From the NCBI GenBank assembly GCA_903851415.1, contig CAINOE010000107.1, positions 229,325 through 293,324 of the forward strand: a stretch of DNA of 64,000 nt, written 5' to 3'. Below the pieces are notes generated by a model, which was given only the letters and a program-made list of their open reading frames with translations, was not told the origin of the DNA and made no database searches. Position 1 is the stretch's first letter. Each line of letters begins with the position of its first letter. This DNA comes from an uncultured Rhodopila sp. (GTDB lineage Bacteria > Pseudomonadota > Alphaproteobacteria > Acetobacterales > Acetobacteraceae). A program made the position numbers and the translations under genes. Of the stretch, positions 51,199 through 60,136 are shown piece by piece.

Positions 51199-52053
51199 TC
51201 ACCCCACCTCCCGGATCAGCGCCGCCCAGCGGTCCAGGATCGGCAGCACCACATCCTCGGCCGCCGCCGGCAGGGCGACGGAGACCCGGGCAATCCCCAG
51301 GTCGCGGTATTGCTTCAGCGTATCGGCATTCTCCCCTGCCCCGAAGATCGAGACCGGACATGACTCCGGATCGCGCCCGGCCTCCTTCAGCATCGCGCGG
51401 AACAGCGGCACGGTGTTCGAGACATCGCCATCCGGTCCCGGACGGCCGGCCAGCGGAATCCAGCCTTCGCCGTAGCGCACTGCCCGCCTGGCGCCGTGCG
51501 GGAAGGCGCCGCCGACGATCACCGGCGGGTGCGGCTGCTGCACCGGCTTCGGCCAGCTCATCAGCGGCTCGAAATTGACGAATTCGCCGTGGTATTCCGC
51601 CTTGTCCCCGGTCCAGATCGCCTTCATCGCCTCGACCCGCTCGCGCACGAGTTTGGCGCGGGTTTTGAAGACGGTGCCGTGGTTTTCCATCTCCTCTTCG
51701 TTCCAGCCGATGCCGATGCCGAACAGGAAGCGGCCGCCCGATATCCGATCGATCGAGGCGACCAGCTTGGCGGTCTGGATCGGGTCGCGCTGGTTGACCA
51801 GGCAGACGCCGGTGCCGATTTTCAGGGTGGTTGTGGCGGCGGCGGCGGCGGTCAGGGTGACGAACGGGTCCATGACGTCGTAATACATCTTCGGCAGATC
51901 ACCGCCGCCCGGCCAGGGCGACTTGCGGGATGCCGGGATGTGGGAATGCTCGGGCGCCCAGACGGATTCGAAGCCGCGGTCCTCCAGCGCCTTCGCCAGT
52001 GCGGCCGATGTCATCGAGTAGTCGGTGAAGAACATGGAAGCGCCGAAATGCAT
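51199..52053 (-). CDS. LLM class flavin-dependent oxidoreductase (F420-type pattern)
   Basis: A 284-aa luciferase-like TIM-barrel protein: HFGASMFFTDYSMTSAALAK, VWAPEHSHIPASR, RDPIQTAKLVASIDRISGGR and FGIGIGWNEEEMENHGT. The last pattern is typical of the Rv2161c/F420-dependent subgroup. It uses reduced flavin or F420 to oxidise or reduce an unknown small molecule. ATG 52053 is preferred over one 36 bases upstream. It lies near, but not in, the sulfonate gene group. Confidence 0.87.
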   Translation of the reverse strand: MHFGASMFFTDYSMTSAALAKALEDRGFESVWAPEHSHIPASRKSPWPGGGDLPKMYYDVMDPFVTLTAAAAATTTLKIGTGVCLVNQRDPIQTAKLVASIDRISGGRFLFGIGIGWNEEEMENHGTVFKTRAKLVRERVEAMKAIWTGDKAEYHGEFVNFEPLMSWPKPVQQPHPPVIVGGAFPHGARRAVRYGEGWIPLAGRPGPDGDVSNTVPLFRAMLKEAGRDPESCPVSIFGAGENADTLKQYRDLGIARVSVALPAAAEDVVLPILDRWAALIREVG

Positions 52054-52622
52054 GGTCCGTCTCCTGCTTTGCTGGAGAAAGACTGCCACGGCGGAGGCCG
52101 GGCGTCACTATCGAGGGGGGGCACCGGACGGGAGTCCGGCCCGCCGGGACCGAGGGCCGCCGCCTGAAGATCAGCGCCCGGCTTGCGGCGCGGCGGCAAG
52201 CGAGGATGCGGCCAGATAAGGCGGCAAGGCGGTGCCGGAAGGCCAGGGCGGTCGTAGTCCGGGACAGCGATTCGACCCGCATCATGCCGGCGGCCTGCCT
52301 GGCATGGGACACGCCGTCAAGGCAGGCGGTCACGTCCGCCGCCTCGGCCATCGCGTCCGTGCGGGCGGTCTTGCGCTGCGGCTCGGTCATCGGAGACGGC
52401 GCGACGGCGGGGGCTGGCGCCGGTTGCGGCGCGGGCCGCGCCTGCCGGGCCTGACGTTGCGCCTCCTGCATCGAAGCCGCCACGTCGGCGTCGATGGGGT
52501 CCGCCGCTTGCGCGGCCGGCGTCGAACCATGCAGCCAGCGGGCCGGCGCGATGTTGGCATCCTCGGCGTCGATAGCAGGTGCGCCCCGGGTCGCCACCAT
52601 CGGGTTATATTGCCAGGAAAAT
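52054..52622 (-). other. Ambiguous region: possible degraded Ala/Pro-rich gene
   Basis: A minus-strand frame from ATG 52600 encodes VATRGAPAIDAEDANIAPAR, then a Pro/Ala linker (ARPAPQPAPAPAVAPSPMTE) and a short helical part (DAMAEAADVTACLDGVSHAR). It then loses bias and runs into the oxidoreductase gene in another frame. It resembles in style the partial protein at the left edge, which also borders decamer repeats. I take it as a decayed or doubtful gene. Confidence 0.3.
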
Positions 52623-52733
52623 GGAAACACAAATGAACACGAATGAACACAAATAGAATCAGCAATGCAACCGGGCGGGATTTTCAAAACGAACGCAGCC
52701 TATTTGCGTTCAATCGTGTTCATTTGTGTTTCC
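52623..52733. repeat. Inverted pair of three-decamer repeats, second locus
   Basis: Arm one (52623-52655) reads GGAAACACAAATGAACACGA and onwards. Arm two (52701-52733) is its near reverse complement (TATTTGCGTTCAATCGTGTT and onwards). They are separated by 45 bases. The element is homologous to 301-470, though the loop sequence is unrelated. Confidence 0.85.
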
Positions 52734-52840
52734 AATACTTGCTTTTTATGGACCGCGGCGCGGATTAGCTGAAACATGCCGATCGGCGAGCGGATTGGTT
52801 TGCCGCGACCTTGCGGCAAACCATCCGGCATTCCGCCCCG

Positions 52841-53938
52841 TCAGGCCGCCTGCCGCCCGCCCGAGCTATCCCGCCCCGCCACCAGCGCATGCACCCGCGG
52901 CAGCAACTCCCGTCCATACGTGATCGCATCGACCAGCGGATCGAAGCCGCGGATCAGGAAAATATCGATCCCCAGCTCGTAATACTCCAGCATCGCCTCC
53001 GCCACCTGATCGGCCGTTCCCACCAGCGACGTCGAATTGCCTTTCGCCCCGGTGAGTTCCGCCAGCCCCGTCCACAGCCGCCGATCATGCCGCGGCCCCC
53101 GGGCGGCGGCGGCGAGCAGGCGGCGGGAACCCTCGTTCGGCGGCTCGCTCGTCCGGACATAGCCGGTCAGCGGCGCCAGTTCCTTCGCCCGCGCCAGAAT
53201 GGCGTCGGCCTTCGCCCAGGCCGCCTCCTCCGTGTCGGCGATGATCGGCCGCAGCGACAGGCTGAACCTTGGCGCCGGGCGTCCGTTGCGCGAGGAAGCC
53301 GCGCGCACCCGGCCGAGCAGTTCGCGCACCTGGGCGTGCGTCTCGCCCCACAGGGCAAACACATCGGCATGGCGGCCGGCGACCTCGATCGCGGCATCCG
53401 AGGCGCCGGCGATGAAGATGTCGATCCCGGCCGGGTTATGCGGCTTCACCCGGGAGAACCCGTTCTCCACGGTATAGAAACGGCCGCGATACTCGAACGG
53501 CTCGGCCGCGGACCATTCCAGCCGCACGATGTCGAGGAATTCGGCTGTGCGCAGGTAACGGTCGTCCTTCTCCGCCAGCGTGTTGCCGTCCTGGCGCAGC
53601 TCCCGCTGGTCGCCGCCGGTAATGACGTTGATGGCGACGCGCCCGCGGCTGATCTGGTCCAAGGTGGCGAACTGCCGCGCCGCCACCGTCGGCGCGGTGA
53701 AGCCGGGGCGTTGCGCGATCAGCAGCTTCAGCCGCTGCGTCACCGACAGCACGTGCTGGCTGACCTGAAGGCTGTCCGGCGCCCACGAATGAAACGCCGT
53801 CAGCACGCGGTCGAAGCCGCCGAGTTCATGCGCTTTCGCAACGGCCTCGATATAGGCGACATCAACCTCCGGCCCCTGGCGGGGAATGATCTCGGAGGCA
53901 TTGTGGTTTCCCACGAAACCGATGAATTCGACTGGCAT
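52841..53938 (-). CDS. ssuD: FMNH2-dependent alkanesulfonate monooxygenase-like (SsuD)
   Basis: A 365-aa LLM-family enzyme that releases sulfite from alkanesulfonates using reduced flavin and O2. Family features: SWAPDSLQVSQHVLSVTQRL, RPGFTAPTVAARQFATLDQI, NVITGGDQRELRQDG, FIAGASDAAIEVAGRHADVF. The C-terminal FLIRGFDPLVDAITYGREL is also characteristic. It sits 18 bases after the SfnB-like gene and opposite a sulfonate-type ABC importer. No SsuE-type flavin reductase is adjacent, so reduced flavin must come from elsewhere. Confidence 0.88.
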   Translation of the reverse strand: MPVEFIGFVGNHNASEIIPRQGPEVDVAYIEAVAKAHELGGFDRVLTAFHSWAPDSLQVSQHVLSVTQRLKLLIAQRPGFTAPTVAARQFATLDQISRGRVAINVITGGDQRELRQDGNTLAEKDDRYLRTAEFLDIVRLEWSAAEPFEYRGRFYTVENGFSRVKPHNPAGIDIFIAGASDAAIEVAGRHADVFALWGETHAQVRELLGRVRAASSRNGRPAPRFSLSLRPIIADTEEAAWAKADAILARAKELAPLTGYVRTSEPPNEGSRRLLAAAARGPRHDRRLWTGLAELTGAKGNSTSLVGTADQVAEAMLEYYELGIDIFLIRGFDPLVDAITYGRELLPRVHALVAGRDSSGGRQAA

Positions 53939-53956
53939 GGCTGGATTTCCTCCGGT

Positions 53957-55096
53957 TCAGATGGCGAGCGCGGCACGGCCGGCCGCGGAATGGGCAGAGT
54001 CTGACTGCGGCGTGTGCACCCGCGCGCACAGCGCGTCGCGCCAGTAACGTTCCAGCGGATTGGCCCGGCTGAGCGCGTGGTTGCCGCCGATGGAGGCGGC
54101 TTCCTCCACCGCCCGCACCGCGTTCTCCGCCAGCGTGGTCTTATACAGGCCGAGGCTCGCGGCCGTCTGCCCGGCACCGCCGTCTCCGGCCGCCGCGTTC
54201 AGCAAGGTGTCGTTGACCGCCAGCCGCTCCTCGATCCGCCCGATGATCTCCTGCACGCGCGGCAGGGTCGCGAGGGAGGCGCCAAGATTGGCGGGCTTGC
54301 GGTCATGCGCGAACCGCACCGCCCAGTCGCGCGCGGCGCGCGCCACGCCGGTATACAAGGCGCCGACAAGCACGGTGTGCCAGACCAGCGTGACCGGATC
54401 GATCGCGCGCCAGCCCTCCAGCGGCCGCAGCTCCCCGGCATGATCCGCCGGAACCGCAACGTCATCGAGGATCACGTCATGGCTGCCGGAGGCGCGCAGG
54501 CCGATATGGTCCCAGGTTTCGGCGATCCGCACGCCCGCCGCATCGAGCGGCACCAGGAACGATCCGGTGCGCGGCGTGGCCTCATCGGTGCGTGCCCAGA
54601 CCAGTCCCCACGTCAGGCCCGGCGACCCGGTCGAGTAGATCTTGTGGCCGGTGATCCGCCAGCCATCGGCGGCGCGGCGCGCGATGGTGTCGGGCAGGCC
54701 GCCGCGCGCCGGGGTGCCGAGCGCCGGCTCGACCCGCAAGGCGTTGACCAGCGCGCCGTCCCGCACCGCGGCGCGGCCGACGGCATCGGCCACGTGCGGC
54801 GGCAGGTTCTCCCCGTGCGCAACGCGATGCTGGTGCGCCAACTGCATCGCCAGGATCAGGGCGGTGGAGGCGCAGGCGCCGCCCACCGCGCCGACGACCC
54901 GGGCGGCCGAGCGCAACGAGGCGCCGGCGCCGCCCAACCGCGCCGGCACGGTCAGCGCCAGCAGCCCGGCGCCGTGCAGCGCGGCGAGGCTGTCATGCGG
55001 GAAGCTGCCGTCGCGGTCATGGCGCGCGGCGGCCTCGCCGATGGCGGCCAGCACCGCCGCCGGAACGGCCGCCTGGTCCGCAAACCCGTCCATCAT
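53957..55096 (-). CDS. SfnB/DszC-like acyl-CoA dehydrogenase-fold monooxygenase
   Basis: A 379-aa flavoprotein of the acyl-CoA dehydrogenase fold: GLLALTVPARLGGAGASLRS, GWRITGHKIYSTGSPG, GLRASGSHDVILDDVAVPAD and the C-terminal IGGNHALSRANPLERYWRD with the conserved His and Arg of the DszC/SfnB group. Members oxidise sulfur compounds (sulfones, dibenzothiophene) with reduced flavin rather than dehydrogenate acyl-CoA. Being upstream of ssuD, it probably prepares a sulfur substrate for it. Confidence 0.85.
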   Translation of the reverse strand: MMDGFADQAAVPAAVLAAIGEAAARHDRDGSFPHDSLAALHGAGLLALTVPARLGGAGASLRSAARVVGAVGGACASTALILAMQLAHQHRVAHGENLPPHVADAVGRAAVRDGALVNALRVEPALGTPARGGLPDTIARRAADGWRITGHKIYSTGSPGLTWGLVWARTDEATPRTGSFLVPLDAAGVRIAETWDHIGLRASGSHDVILDDVAVPADHAGELRPLEGWRAIDPVTLVWHTVLVGALYTGVARAARDWAVRFAHDRKPANLGASLATLPRVQEIIGRIEERLAVNDTLLNAAAGDGGAGQTAASLGLYKTTLAENAVRAVEEAASIGGNHALSRANPLERYWRDALCARVHTPQSDSAHSAAGRAALAI

Positions 55097-55205
55097 TCCG
55101 ATCCTTCCAGGAGCAGTTTCATGCCGACCGGAGATCGTGACGGCAGGCTTGTATCGTCATGGCCCTGATAAGCCGAAGCAGCGCCACGGCGGCGCAACAA
55201 TCGCG

Positions 55206-55367
55206 TCAGATCAGCCAGCAGGGCACCGTCAGCCAGGTCCGGCCATCATCGTCGTCGACCGGCGTCTGCACCCTCGGCGCTTCCTCCGCGGGCATCAGGG
55301 CGATCGCCACCAGCATGAACAGCACAATGATATCGGCCAGGGCGTAGAGCAGGATCTCAGGCGGCAT
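55206..55367 (-). CDS. 53-aa single-span membrane protein
   Basis: A short gene starting MPPEILLYALADIIVLFMLV with a perfect ribosome site (GGAGGTGAGCC-ATG). One hydrophobic helix (about residues 5-25) is followed by an acidic loop (VQTPVDDDDGRTW) and the end LTVPCWLI. No family is recognised. It precedes the SfnB-like and ssuD-like genes on the same strand by 109 bases and is probably co-transcribed. It could assist the divergent importer or a membrane-bound partner. Confidence 0.65.
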   Translation of the reverse strand: MPPEILLYALADIIVLFMLVAIALMPAEEAPRVQTPVDDDDGRTWLTVPCWLI

Positions 55368-55579
55368 GGCTCACCTCCAGGCACGGGCGCCGGCGCCCGT
55401 ATGACGCACCCGATACAAGCCGATGCGATTAAACGCGTCAACAGTGTTGTTTTGTTGTAAGCACGCCGCACCTGTGTAAAATGGCCACGGCCGTCGGGAA
55501 TCCGCTTGGCGCACGCAGGAATCAACTATTTCAATCCAGGGCTTGATCGCCGCCCGTCCGTCTCAGCGCGTTTTGCGCA

Positions 55580-55607
55580 TTGAACACGCGGCTTAAACGT
55601 GGATAAT
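55580..55607 (+). promoter_or_regulatory. Promoter of the sulfonate importer operon
   Basis: TTGAAC at 55580-55585 and GATAAT at 55602-55607 are spaced by 16 bases, a near-consensus sigma-70 pair. The start would be near 55614, 27 bases before ATG 55641. No clear CysB/Cbl-type repressor or activator site is visible. Confidence 0.65.
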
Positions 55608-55640
55608 GGCCCTCCGCTCCGGCTCTCAGGGACCTCATTG

Positions 55641-56735
55641 ATGACGCTTCGCTTCGCCGCCATCCTGCTCGGCCTGCTGCTCTGGGGGGCGCCGTCCGGC
55701 GCCGAACCGCTGGTGATCCGCATCGGCTATCCCGGCATCGGCATCGACAACCGCCAGTTTGCCGGCGGCTCCATCGTCGCCACCGCGCATTCCACCCGGG
55801 CCGTCGAGCAGGAATTCGCCAACGAACCCGACATCAAGGTGGAATGGACCTTCTTCCGCGGCGCCGGCCCGGCCCTGAACGAATCCCTCGCCGCCGGCCA
55901 TCTCGATTTCGCCGCCGGCCTCGGCGACCTGCCGGCCATCGTCGGCCGCGCCAACGGCCTGAAGACCAGGTGGCTGCTCACCGACACGGTCCGCGTCACC
56001 ATCTACCTCGCCGTCCGCCCCGACTCCGGCATCAAGCGGATCGAGGACCTCGCCGGCCACAAGCTGTCGCAGTTCAAAGGCACCAACCTCCAGCTTGCCG
56101 CCGACAGGGTGCTCGCCGCGCACGGCCTGAGCGAAAGGAACGCCCGCTTCGTCAACCTGGATTTCGCCAACGCCATCGCCGCCCTGTCGTCGGGCGACGT
56201 CGACGGATCGTTCGGCAGCGTCGAATTCTTCAGCCTGCAAAAGCGCGGCGTCGTCTCGGTCATCTACGGCACCAAGGGCGACGACCCGACCTTCGGCCGC
56301 AACTCCGCCATCTACGTCACCGAGGCGTTCGAGCAGGCTCATCCCGAGATCGTCCAGCGCGTCGTCAACGCCTTCGTCAGGGCCGCGCGCTACACTTCGG
56401 ACGAAAAGAACCGCGACGCGGTGTTCGAACTCTGGTCGAAGACCGGCATCCCCGCCGGCAGCTACGCCGAGGATTTCGCGAACGAAACGCTCGCCAACCG
56501 GCTGGACCCGCTGATCGACGACTACGTGCTCGCCCGCTACAAGGACCAGGCGCAGCGCGTGCGCGACTACGGCCTTCTCCGCAAGGACGTCGATGTCGAT
56601 GGCTGGGCCGATCGGCGGTATTTGGAGAAGGCGCTGGCGGACCAGCATCTGGAGCATTTCTGGTCCACCTATGACGCCACCGGCAAGAAGCTGACCACCG
56701 GCGAGGTCGAGGCCACCGGAACGGTGACCCATTGA
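55641..56735 (+). CDS. ssuA: ABC importer substrate-binding protein, SsuA-like
   Basis: A 364-aa periplasmic binding protein with signal peptide (RFAAILLGLLLWGAPSGAEP). The mature part (VIRIGYPGIGIDNRQFAGGS, LAAGHLDFAAGLGDLPAIVG, SGDVDGSFGSVEFFSLQKRG) fits the aliphatic sulfonate/taurine/nitrate group. ATG 55641 gives the signal peptide; the frame is open 42 bases upstream. It is first in a four-gene operon facing ssuD. Its sulfonate substrate is inferred from context. Confidence 0.85.
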   Translation: MTLRFAAILLGLLLWGAPSGAEPLVIRIGYPGIGIDNRQFAGGSIVATAHSTRAVEQEFANEPDIKVEWTFFRGAGPALNESLAAGHLDFAAGLGDLPAIVGRANGLKTRWLLTDTVRVTIYLAVRPDSGIKRIEDLAGHKLSQFKGTNLQLAADRVLAAHGLSERNARFVNLDFANAIAALSSGDVDGSFGSVEFFSLQKRGVVSVIYGTKGDDPTFGRNSAIYVTEAFEQAHPEIVQRVVNAFVRAARYTSDEKNRDAVFELWSKTGIPAGSYAEDFANETLANRLDPLIDDYVLARYKDQAQRVRDYGLLRKDVDVDGWADRRYLEKALADQHLEHFWSTYDATGKKLTTGEVEATGTVTH

Positions 56736-57502
56736 AGATCCGGCAATCCGCGTCGCGGGTCATTGCCGGCATCGCGGTGCCGCTGCTGCTGCTGGCCGCC
56801 TGGAGCCTGACCGCCCGCGAAGGCTGGCTGCCCGACCAGATCCTGCCGGCCCCGGGCGTGGTGCTGGCAACGCTGAAGGAATTCATCGCCAGCGGGGAGC
56901 TGCAGGACGCCACGCTGATCAGCCTGCAACGCGTCGCCAAGGGGTTCGCCGCGGGCGCCGTCACGGGCCTGGCCTTCGGCGCCGCCATCGGCCTGTCGCC
57001 GCGGCTGAACCGGCTGTTCGGCCCGACTTTCCTCGCCCTGGCTCAGGTCCCGCTGCTCGCCTGGATGCCGGTGATGATCCTGCTCGTCGGCATCGACGAG
57101 GGACTGAAGGTCATCCTGATTGGCATCGCCACCTTCATCCCCGTCGTGCTGAACGTGGCGCAGGGGTTCCGCGATGTGCCCCCTGCCCTGCGCGAAGTCG
57201 GCGCGGTGCTGCTGTTCGACCCGTGGTCGATGCTCACGCAGATCGTCCTGCCCGCCGCGGTGCCGTCGGTGTTCACCGGCCTGCGCGAAGGTCTCGCCAA
57301 TGCCTGGCAGACGGTCATCGCGGTGGAGCTGTTCGCCTCCTCCGAGGGTCTCGGCTACCTGATGTCCTGGGGGCGCCAACTGTTCCAGCTCGACCTCGTG
57401 CTGGCCGTCGTCGTCGTGCTGGGGCTCATCGGCTTTGCGCTGAACTGGGGCCTCGCCCGGATCGAAGGGCGGCTCGGACGCTGGCAGCTGCGGCCGGCAT
57501 GA
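56732..57502 (+). CDS. ssuC: ABC importer permease 1, SsuC-like
   Basis: A 256-aa permease with about six helices. The coupling loop is PPALREVGAVLLFDPWSMLT. The start is TTG 56732, overlapping the binding-protein stop (TTGA), with the first residues KIRQSASRVIAGIAVPLLLL. It is followed by a second permease gene overlapping by ATGA. Most SsuC systems use one permease as a homodimer, so this one probably forms a heterodimer with the next. Confidence 0.88.
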   Translation: MKIRQSASRVIAGIAVPLLLLAAWSLTAREGWLPDQILPAPGVVLATLKEFIASGELQDATLISLQRVAKGFAAGAVTGLAFGAAIGLSPRLNRLFGPTFLALAQVPLLAWMPVMILLVGIDEGLKVILIGIATFIPVVLNVAQGFRDVPPALREVGAVLLFDPWSMLTQIVLPAAVPSVFTGLREGLANAWQTVIAVELFASSEGLGYLMSWGRQLFQLDLVLAVVVVLGLIGFALNWGLARIEGRLGRWQLRPA

Positions 57503-58245
57503 AACGATTTTCCCCCCTGATGGTGCCGCTGGGCGCGCTTGCGGTCTGGGAGGCGGTCAGCCGCCTGTCCCGGGTGTCGCATGAATTGCTGCCGCCGCCG
57601 GAGATGGTCGCGTATCGCCTGTGGGACGGTTTCGCGCATGGCGGCATGACGGGCGATCTGGCCGCCAGCCTGCTGCGGGAATTGTCCGGTTTTGTCATCG
57701 GTGCCACCGGCGGCGTGGCGCTTGGCCTGCTGCTCGGCCTGTCCCGGCCCGCCGGCCGGCTGCTCGGCCCGCTGTTCCTCGGCTACCGTCAGGTCGCGCT
57801 GTTCGCCTGGGTGCCGCTGCTGTCGATGTGGTTCGGCGGCGGCGAGCAGGGCAAAATCGCCTTCATCGCGCTGGCGGCACTGGCGCCCGCCGCGGTCAAC
57901 ACCTGGCGCGGCACCGGCGCCCTGCCGCACAGCTATATCGAGTTGTCCCGGGTGCTGATGTTCCGGCCGCTGGACTATGTCCGGTTCGTGGCGCTGCCCG
58001 GCGCTCTGCCTTCCATCCTGACCGGGCTGCGCAGTTCGCTGATCGCGGCATGGCTGGCCACTGCCGGGGCGGAATTGTTCCTCGACGTCGCCCCCGGGCT
58101 GGGCGGGCGGATGAACGAAGGTCGGGAAACCTTCCAGATGGACCTCGTGCTTGCCTCCGTCGTGCTGCTCGGCCTGCTGGGGCTGGCGTTCAGCCGGCTG
58201 GCGGTGGCGGCGGAGAAAACCCTGCTGAAACGGAGGGCGGCCTGA
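57499..58245 (+). CDS. ABC importer permease 2, SsuC-like
   Basis: A 248-aa permease of the same family (GVALGLLLGLSRPAGRLLGP, FFAWVPL-like LFAWVPLLSMWFGGG, and the coupling stretch HSYIELSRVLMFRPLDYVRF). It overlaps permease 1 by four bases and the ATPase gene by one. Sequence identity with permease 1 looks low, so they are old paralogues, not a recent duplication. Confidence 0.88.
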   Translation: MKRFSPLMVPLGALAVWEAVSRLSRVSHELLPPPEMVAYRLWDGFAHGGMTGDLAASLLRELSGFVIGATGGVALGLLLGLSRPAGRLLGPLFLGYRQVALFAWVPLLSMWFGGGEQGKIAFIALAALAPAAVNTWRGTGALPHSYIELSRVLMFRPLDYVRFVALPGALPSILTGLRSSLIAAWLATAGAELFLDVAPGLGGRMNEGRETFQMDLVLASVVLLGLLGLAFSRLAVAAEKTLLKRRAA

Positions 58246-59030
58246 TGCCGGCGCTGGAAATCACGGGCGTGGACAGGACGTTCCATGTCGCCGGCAAGCC
58301 TGTCCCGGCGCTGCGGGACATCTCGCTGGCGGTGCAGGAGGGCGAGTTCGTCGCCATCGTCGGCGGCTCCGGCTGCGGCAAATCCACCCTGCTGCGGCTG
58401 ATCCTCGGGCTCGACCGTCCCGACAGGGGCGAGGTCCGCGTCGACGGCCAGACGGTGCGCGGCCCCGGCCTGGACCGCGGCATCGTGTTCCAGGAGCACC
58501 GGCTGCTGCCCTGGCTGACGGCGGAGACCAACGTCGCCGCCGCGCTGCGACGGAGCGGGTTGGACTCGGGGCAGCGGCGGCAGCGGGTGGCGGAATATCT
58601 GGATCTGGTCGGGCTGAGCGCGTTCGCCAAAGCCTGGCCGGCGCAGTTGTCCGGCGGGATGGCGCAGCGCGTCGCCATCGCCCGCGCTTTGGTCAACCGG
58701 CCGCGGTTTTTGCTGATGGATGAGCCGCTCGGCGCGCTGGATGCGTTGACCCGGCTGCGGCTGCAGGCTGAGCTGGCGCGGATCGTCCGGCATGGCGGCA
58801 CCACCGCCCTGCTGGTCACGCACGACGTCGACGAAGCCGTGTTCCTGGCCGATCGGCTGGTGGTGATGCAGCCGCACCCGGGGAGGATTTCCGATGTTGT
58901 GACGGTGGACCCGGCGGCGCGGCGCGACCGTTCGTCCGCGGCGTTCCTGCGGGTAAGGGACAAGGTGCTGGGGATGCTCGGGGTGGAGACCGAGGGCGCG
59001 CGGGCGGGGGCGTACGAGACGGCGGCGTAG
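58245..59030 (+). CDS. ssuB: ABC importer ATPase, SsuB-like
   Basis: A 261-aa nucleotide-binding subunit: Walker A IVGGSGCGKSTLLRLILGLD, Q-loop GIVFQEHRLLPWLT, signature LSGGMAQRVAIARAL, Walker B FLLMDEPLGALDALTR and switch His LLVTHDVDEAVFLA. It begins at ATG 58245 in a TGATG overlap. It completes the importer with the binding protein and two permeases. Confidence 0.92.
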   Translation: MPALEITGVDRTFHVAGKPVPALRDISLAVQEGEFVAIVGGSGCGKSTLLRLILGLDRPDRGEVRVDGQTVRGPGLDRGIVFQEHRLLPWLTAETNVAAALRRSGLDSGQRRQRVAEYLDLVGLSAFAKAWPAQLSGGMAQRVAIARALVNRPRFLLMDEPLGALDALTRLRLQAELARIVRHGGTTALLVTHDVDEAVFLADRLVVMQPHPGRISDVVTVDPAARRDRSSAAFLRVRDKVLGMLGVETEGARAGAYETAA

Positions 59031-59111
59031 GCGGTCTGCGATGCGCTGTCTCTTGGGATCAGGAGGCGGGAGCGACTGGCGCTACCGGTGCTGGCGGATA
59101 TCCCGCTTGTA

Positions 59112-59148
59112 GCGCAGAGGACGCGGAGGTTTGGAGATCGCAGAGAAG
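59112..59148. repeat. Left inverted repeat of the HNH element
   Basis: A 37-base repeat: GCGCAGAGGACGCGGAGG then TTTGGAGATCGCAGAGAAG. Its reverse complement at 60137-60173 matches at 34 of 37 bases, with the inner 21 identical. The two enclose about 1.06 kb containing only the HNH gene. The 59031-59111 stretch before it holds nothing else. Confidence 0.85.
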
Positions 59149-59216
59149 ATACCGATATAACTGGCCTCGCTACCCGTATCGTATATTGCGGTCATTCCCG
59201 CTTGCCGAGGAAATAC

Positions 59217-59903
59217 TCAATCGTCATGGTCCTTCTTTCCCTGGTTGCAAGGGAGGCAGAGGGTTTGAAGATTCTCCGGCGATGAGAGACCACCACGAGC
59301 GACCGGAATTATATGGTCGACTTCAAGTCGGACAAGTTCGTTATCTTTCGGGCTGGCGCCGCATTTCACACAACGATACCCGTCTCGCTTGAGAATAACC
59401 GTTCTCATTTGATATGAAACTGCACATCGGATTGCGGCGGCGGATTCCTTTCGCTCGTACATTTTGGACTCCGGGAGGACACCGTGCTCGACAGCAACGA
59501 CCATTTTGGCGAGTCGACCGAGTCCTCCAAAAAAATTCAGATAACTCTTATAGCGGAACGGGAATCCTCCGGTTTCGAGAAATGCTTCAAGCTGATTCAC
59601 GGATGGAACCGAACCGTGCTTTCGCCAGCAGTCTTTGAATGCAGTAACCATTGCCTTCGGGTCCAACTTGTGGCCGCGCGAGGTCCGAAGCTCAGCCGCC
59701 TGAAGCGCCTTACCCCAACTTCCAAAGTATCTGCCGATTGTATCCGAAGTCGAGACACGTCCTGGCCATGCGTCGTAGTCGCGCATCGCGAATGTCGCCG
59801 CGTCGCGAAGCCGCGAATATGCCTTCAGCGATTCTATAAGCTCAGCTTTAGAAAATTGCGAACGGACGCGGTCTACAGTGAACGTGAAGCGATCGTCAGT
59901 CAC
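59217..59903 (-). CDS. HNH endonuclease with homing-type N-terminal repeats
   Basis: A 228-aa protein. Residues 18-70 (LIESLKAYSRLRDAATFAMR, ending IGRYFGSWGKALQAAEL) and 82-130 (MVTAFKDCWRKHGSVPSVNQ, ending LNFFGGLGRLAKMV) are two copies of the HNH_repeat found in homing endonucleases, which bind DNA. The C-terminal HNH domain has RDGYRCVKCGA, LEVDHIIPVARGG and LQTLCLPCNQGKKD, so both zinc-binding Cys pairs and the catalytic His are present. GC is lower than in the neighbours. The gene lies inside a 37-bp inverted repeat, which suggests a small mobile unit. Confidence 0.88.
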   Translation of the reverse strand: MTDDRFTFTVDRVRSQFSKAELIESLKAYSRLRDAATFAMRDYDAWPGRVSTSDTIGRYFGSWGKALQAAELRTSRGHKLDPKAMVTAFKDCWRKHGSVPSVNQLEAFLETGGFPFRYKSYLNFFGGLGRLAKMVVAVEHGVLPESKMYERKESAAAIRCAVSYQMRTVILKRDGYRCVKCGASPKDNELVRLEVDHIIPVARGGLSSPENLQTLCLPCNQGKKDHDD

Positions 59904-60136
59904 CGCAGCAACCCACCGCTGTGATATGTGCTTGGATCGTCGCCAAGGCCAGGAAACTCAAACGTGCTGACCAAGGCGCCCCTTCGTCCGGCTAATGATG
60001 GATTTGGTTCCGCGCTTGTAGCACGACCGACACGAAGTCGGAAGGGGTTGTGTCTGGTATGCAGCGGGACCGGCCGGATGGCTCCACAACCGTCGCGGCC
60101 GGGCACGCCCGCGCTGGGGATTGCTGCGGCAAAGGC

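Noticed and set aside
52232..52636. 134-codon plus-strand frame in the 52 kb gap
   Set aside because: Arg/Gly/His-rich translation with no ribosome site; it is the reverse of the doubtful minus-strand frame.
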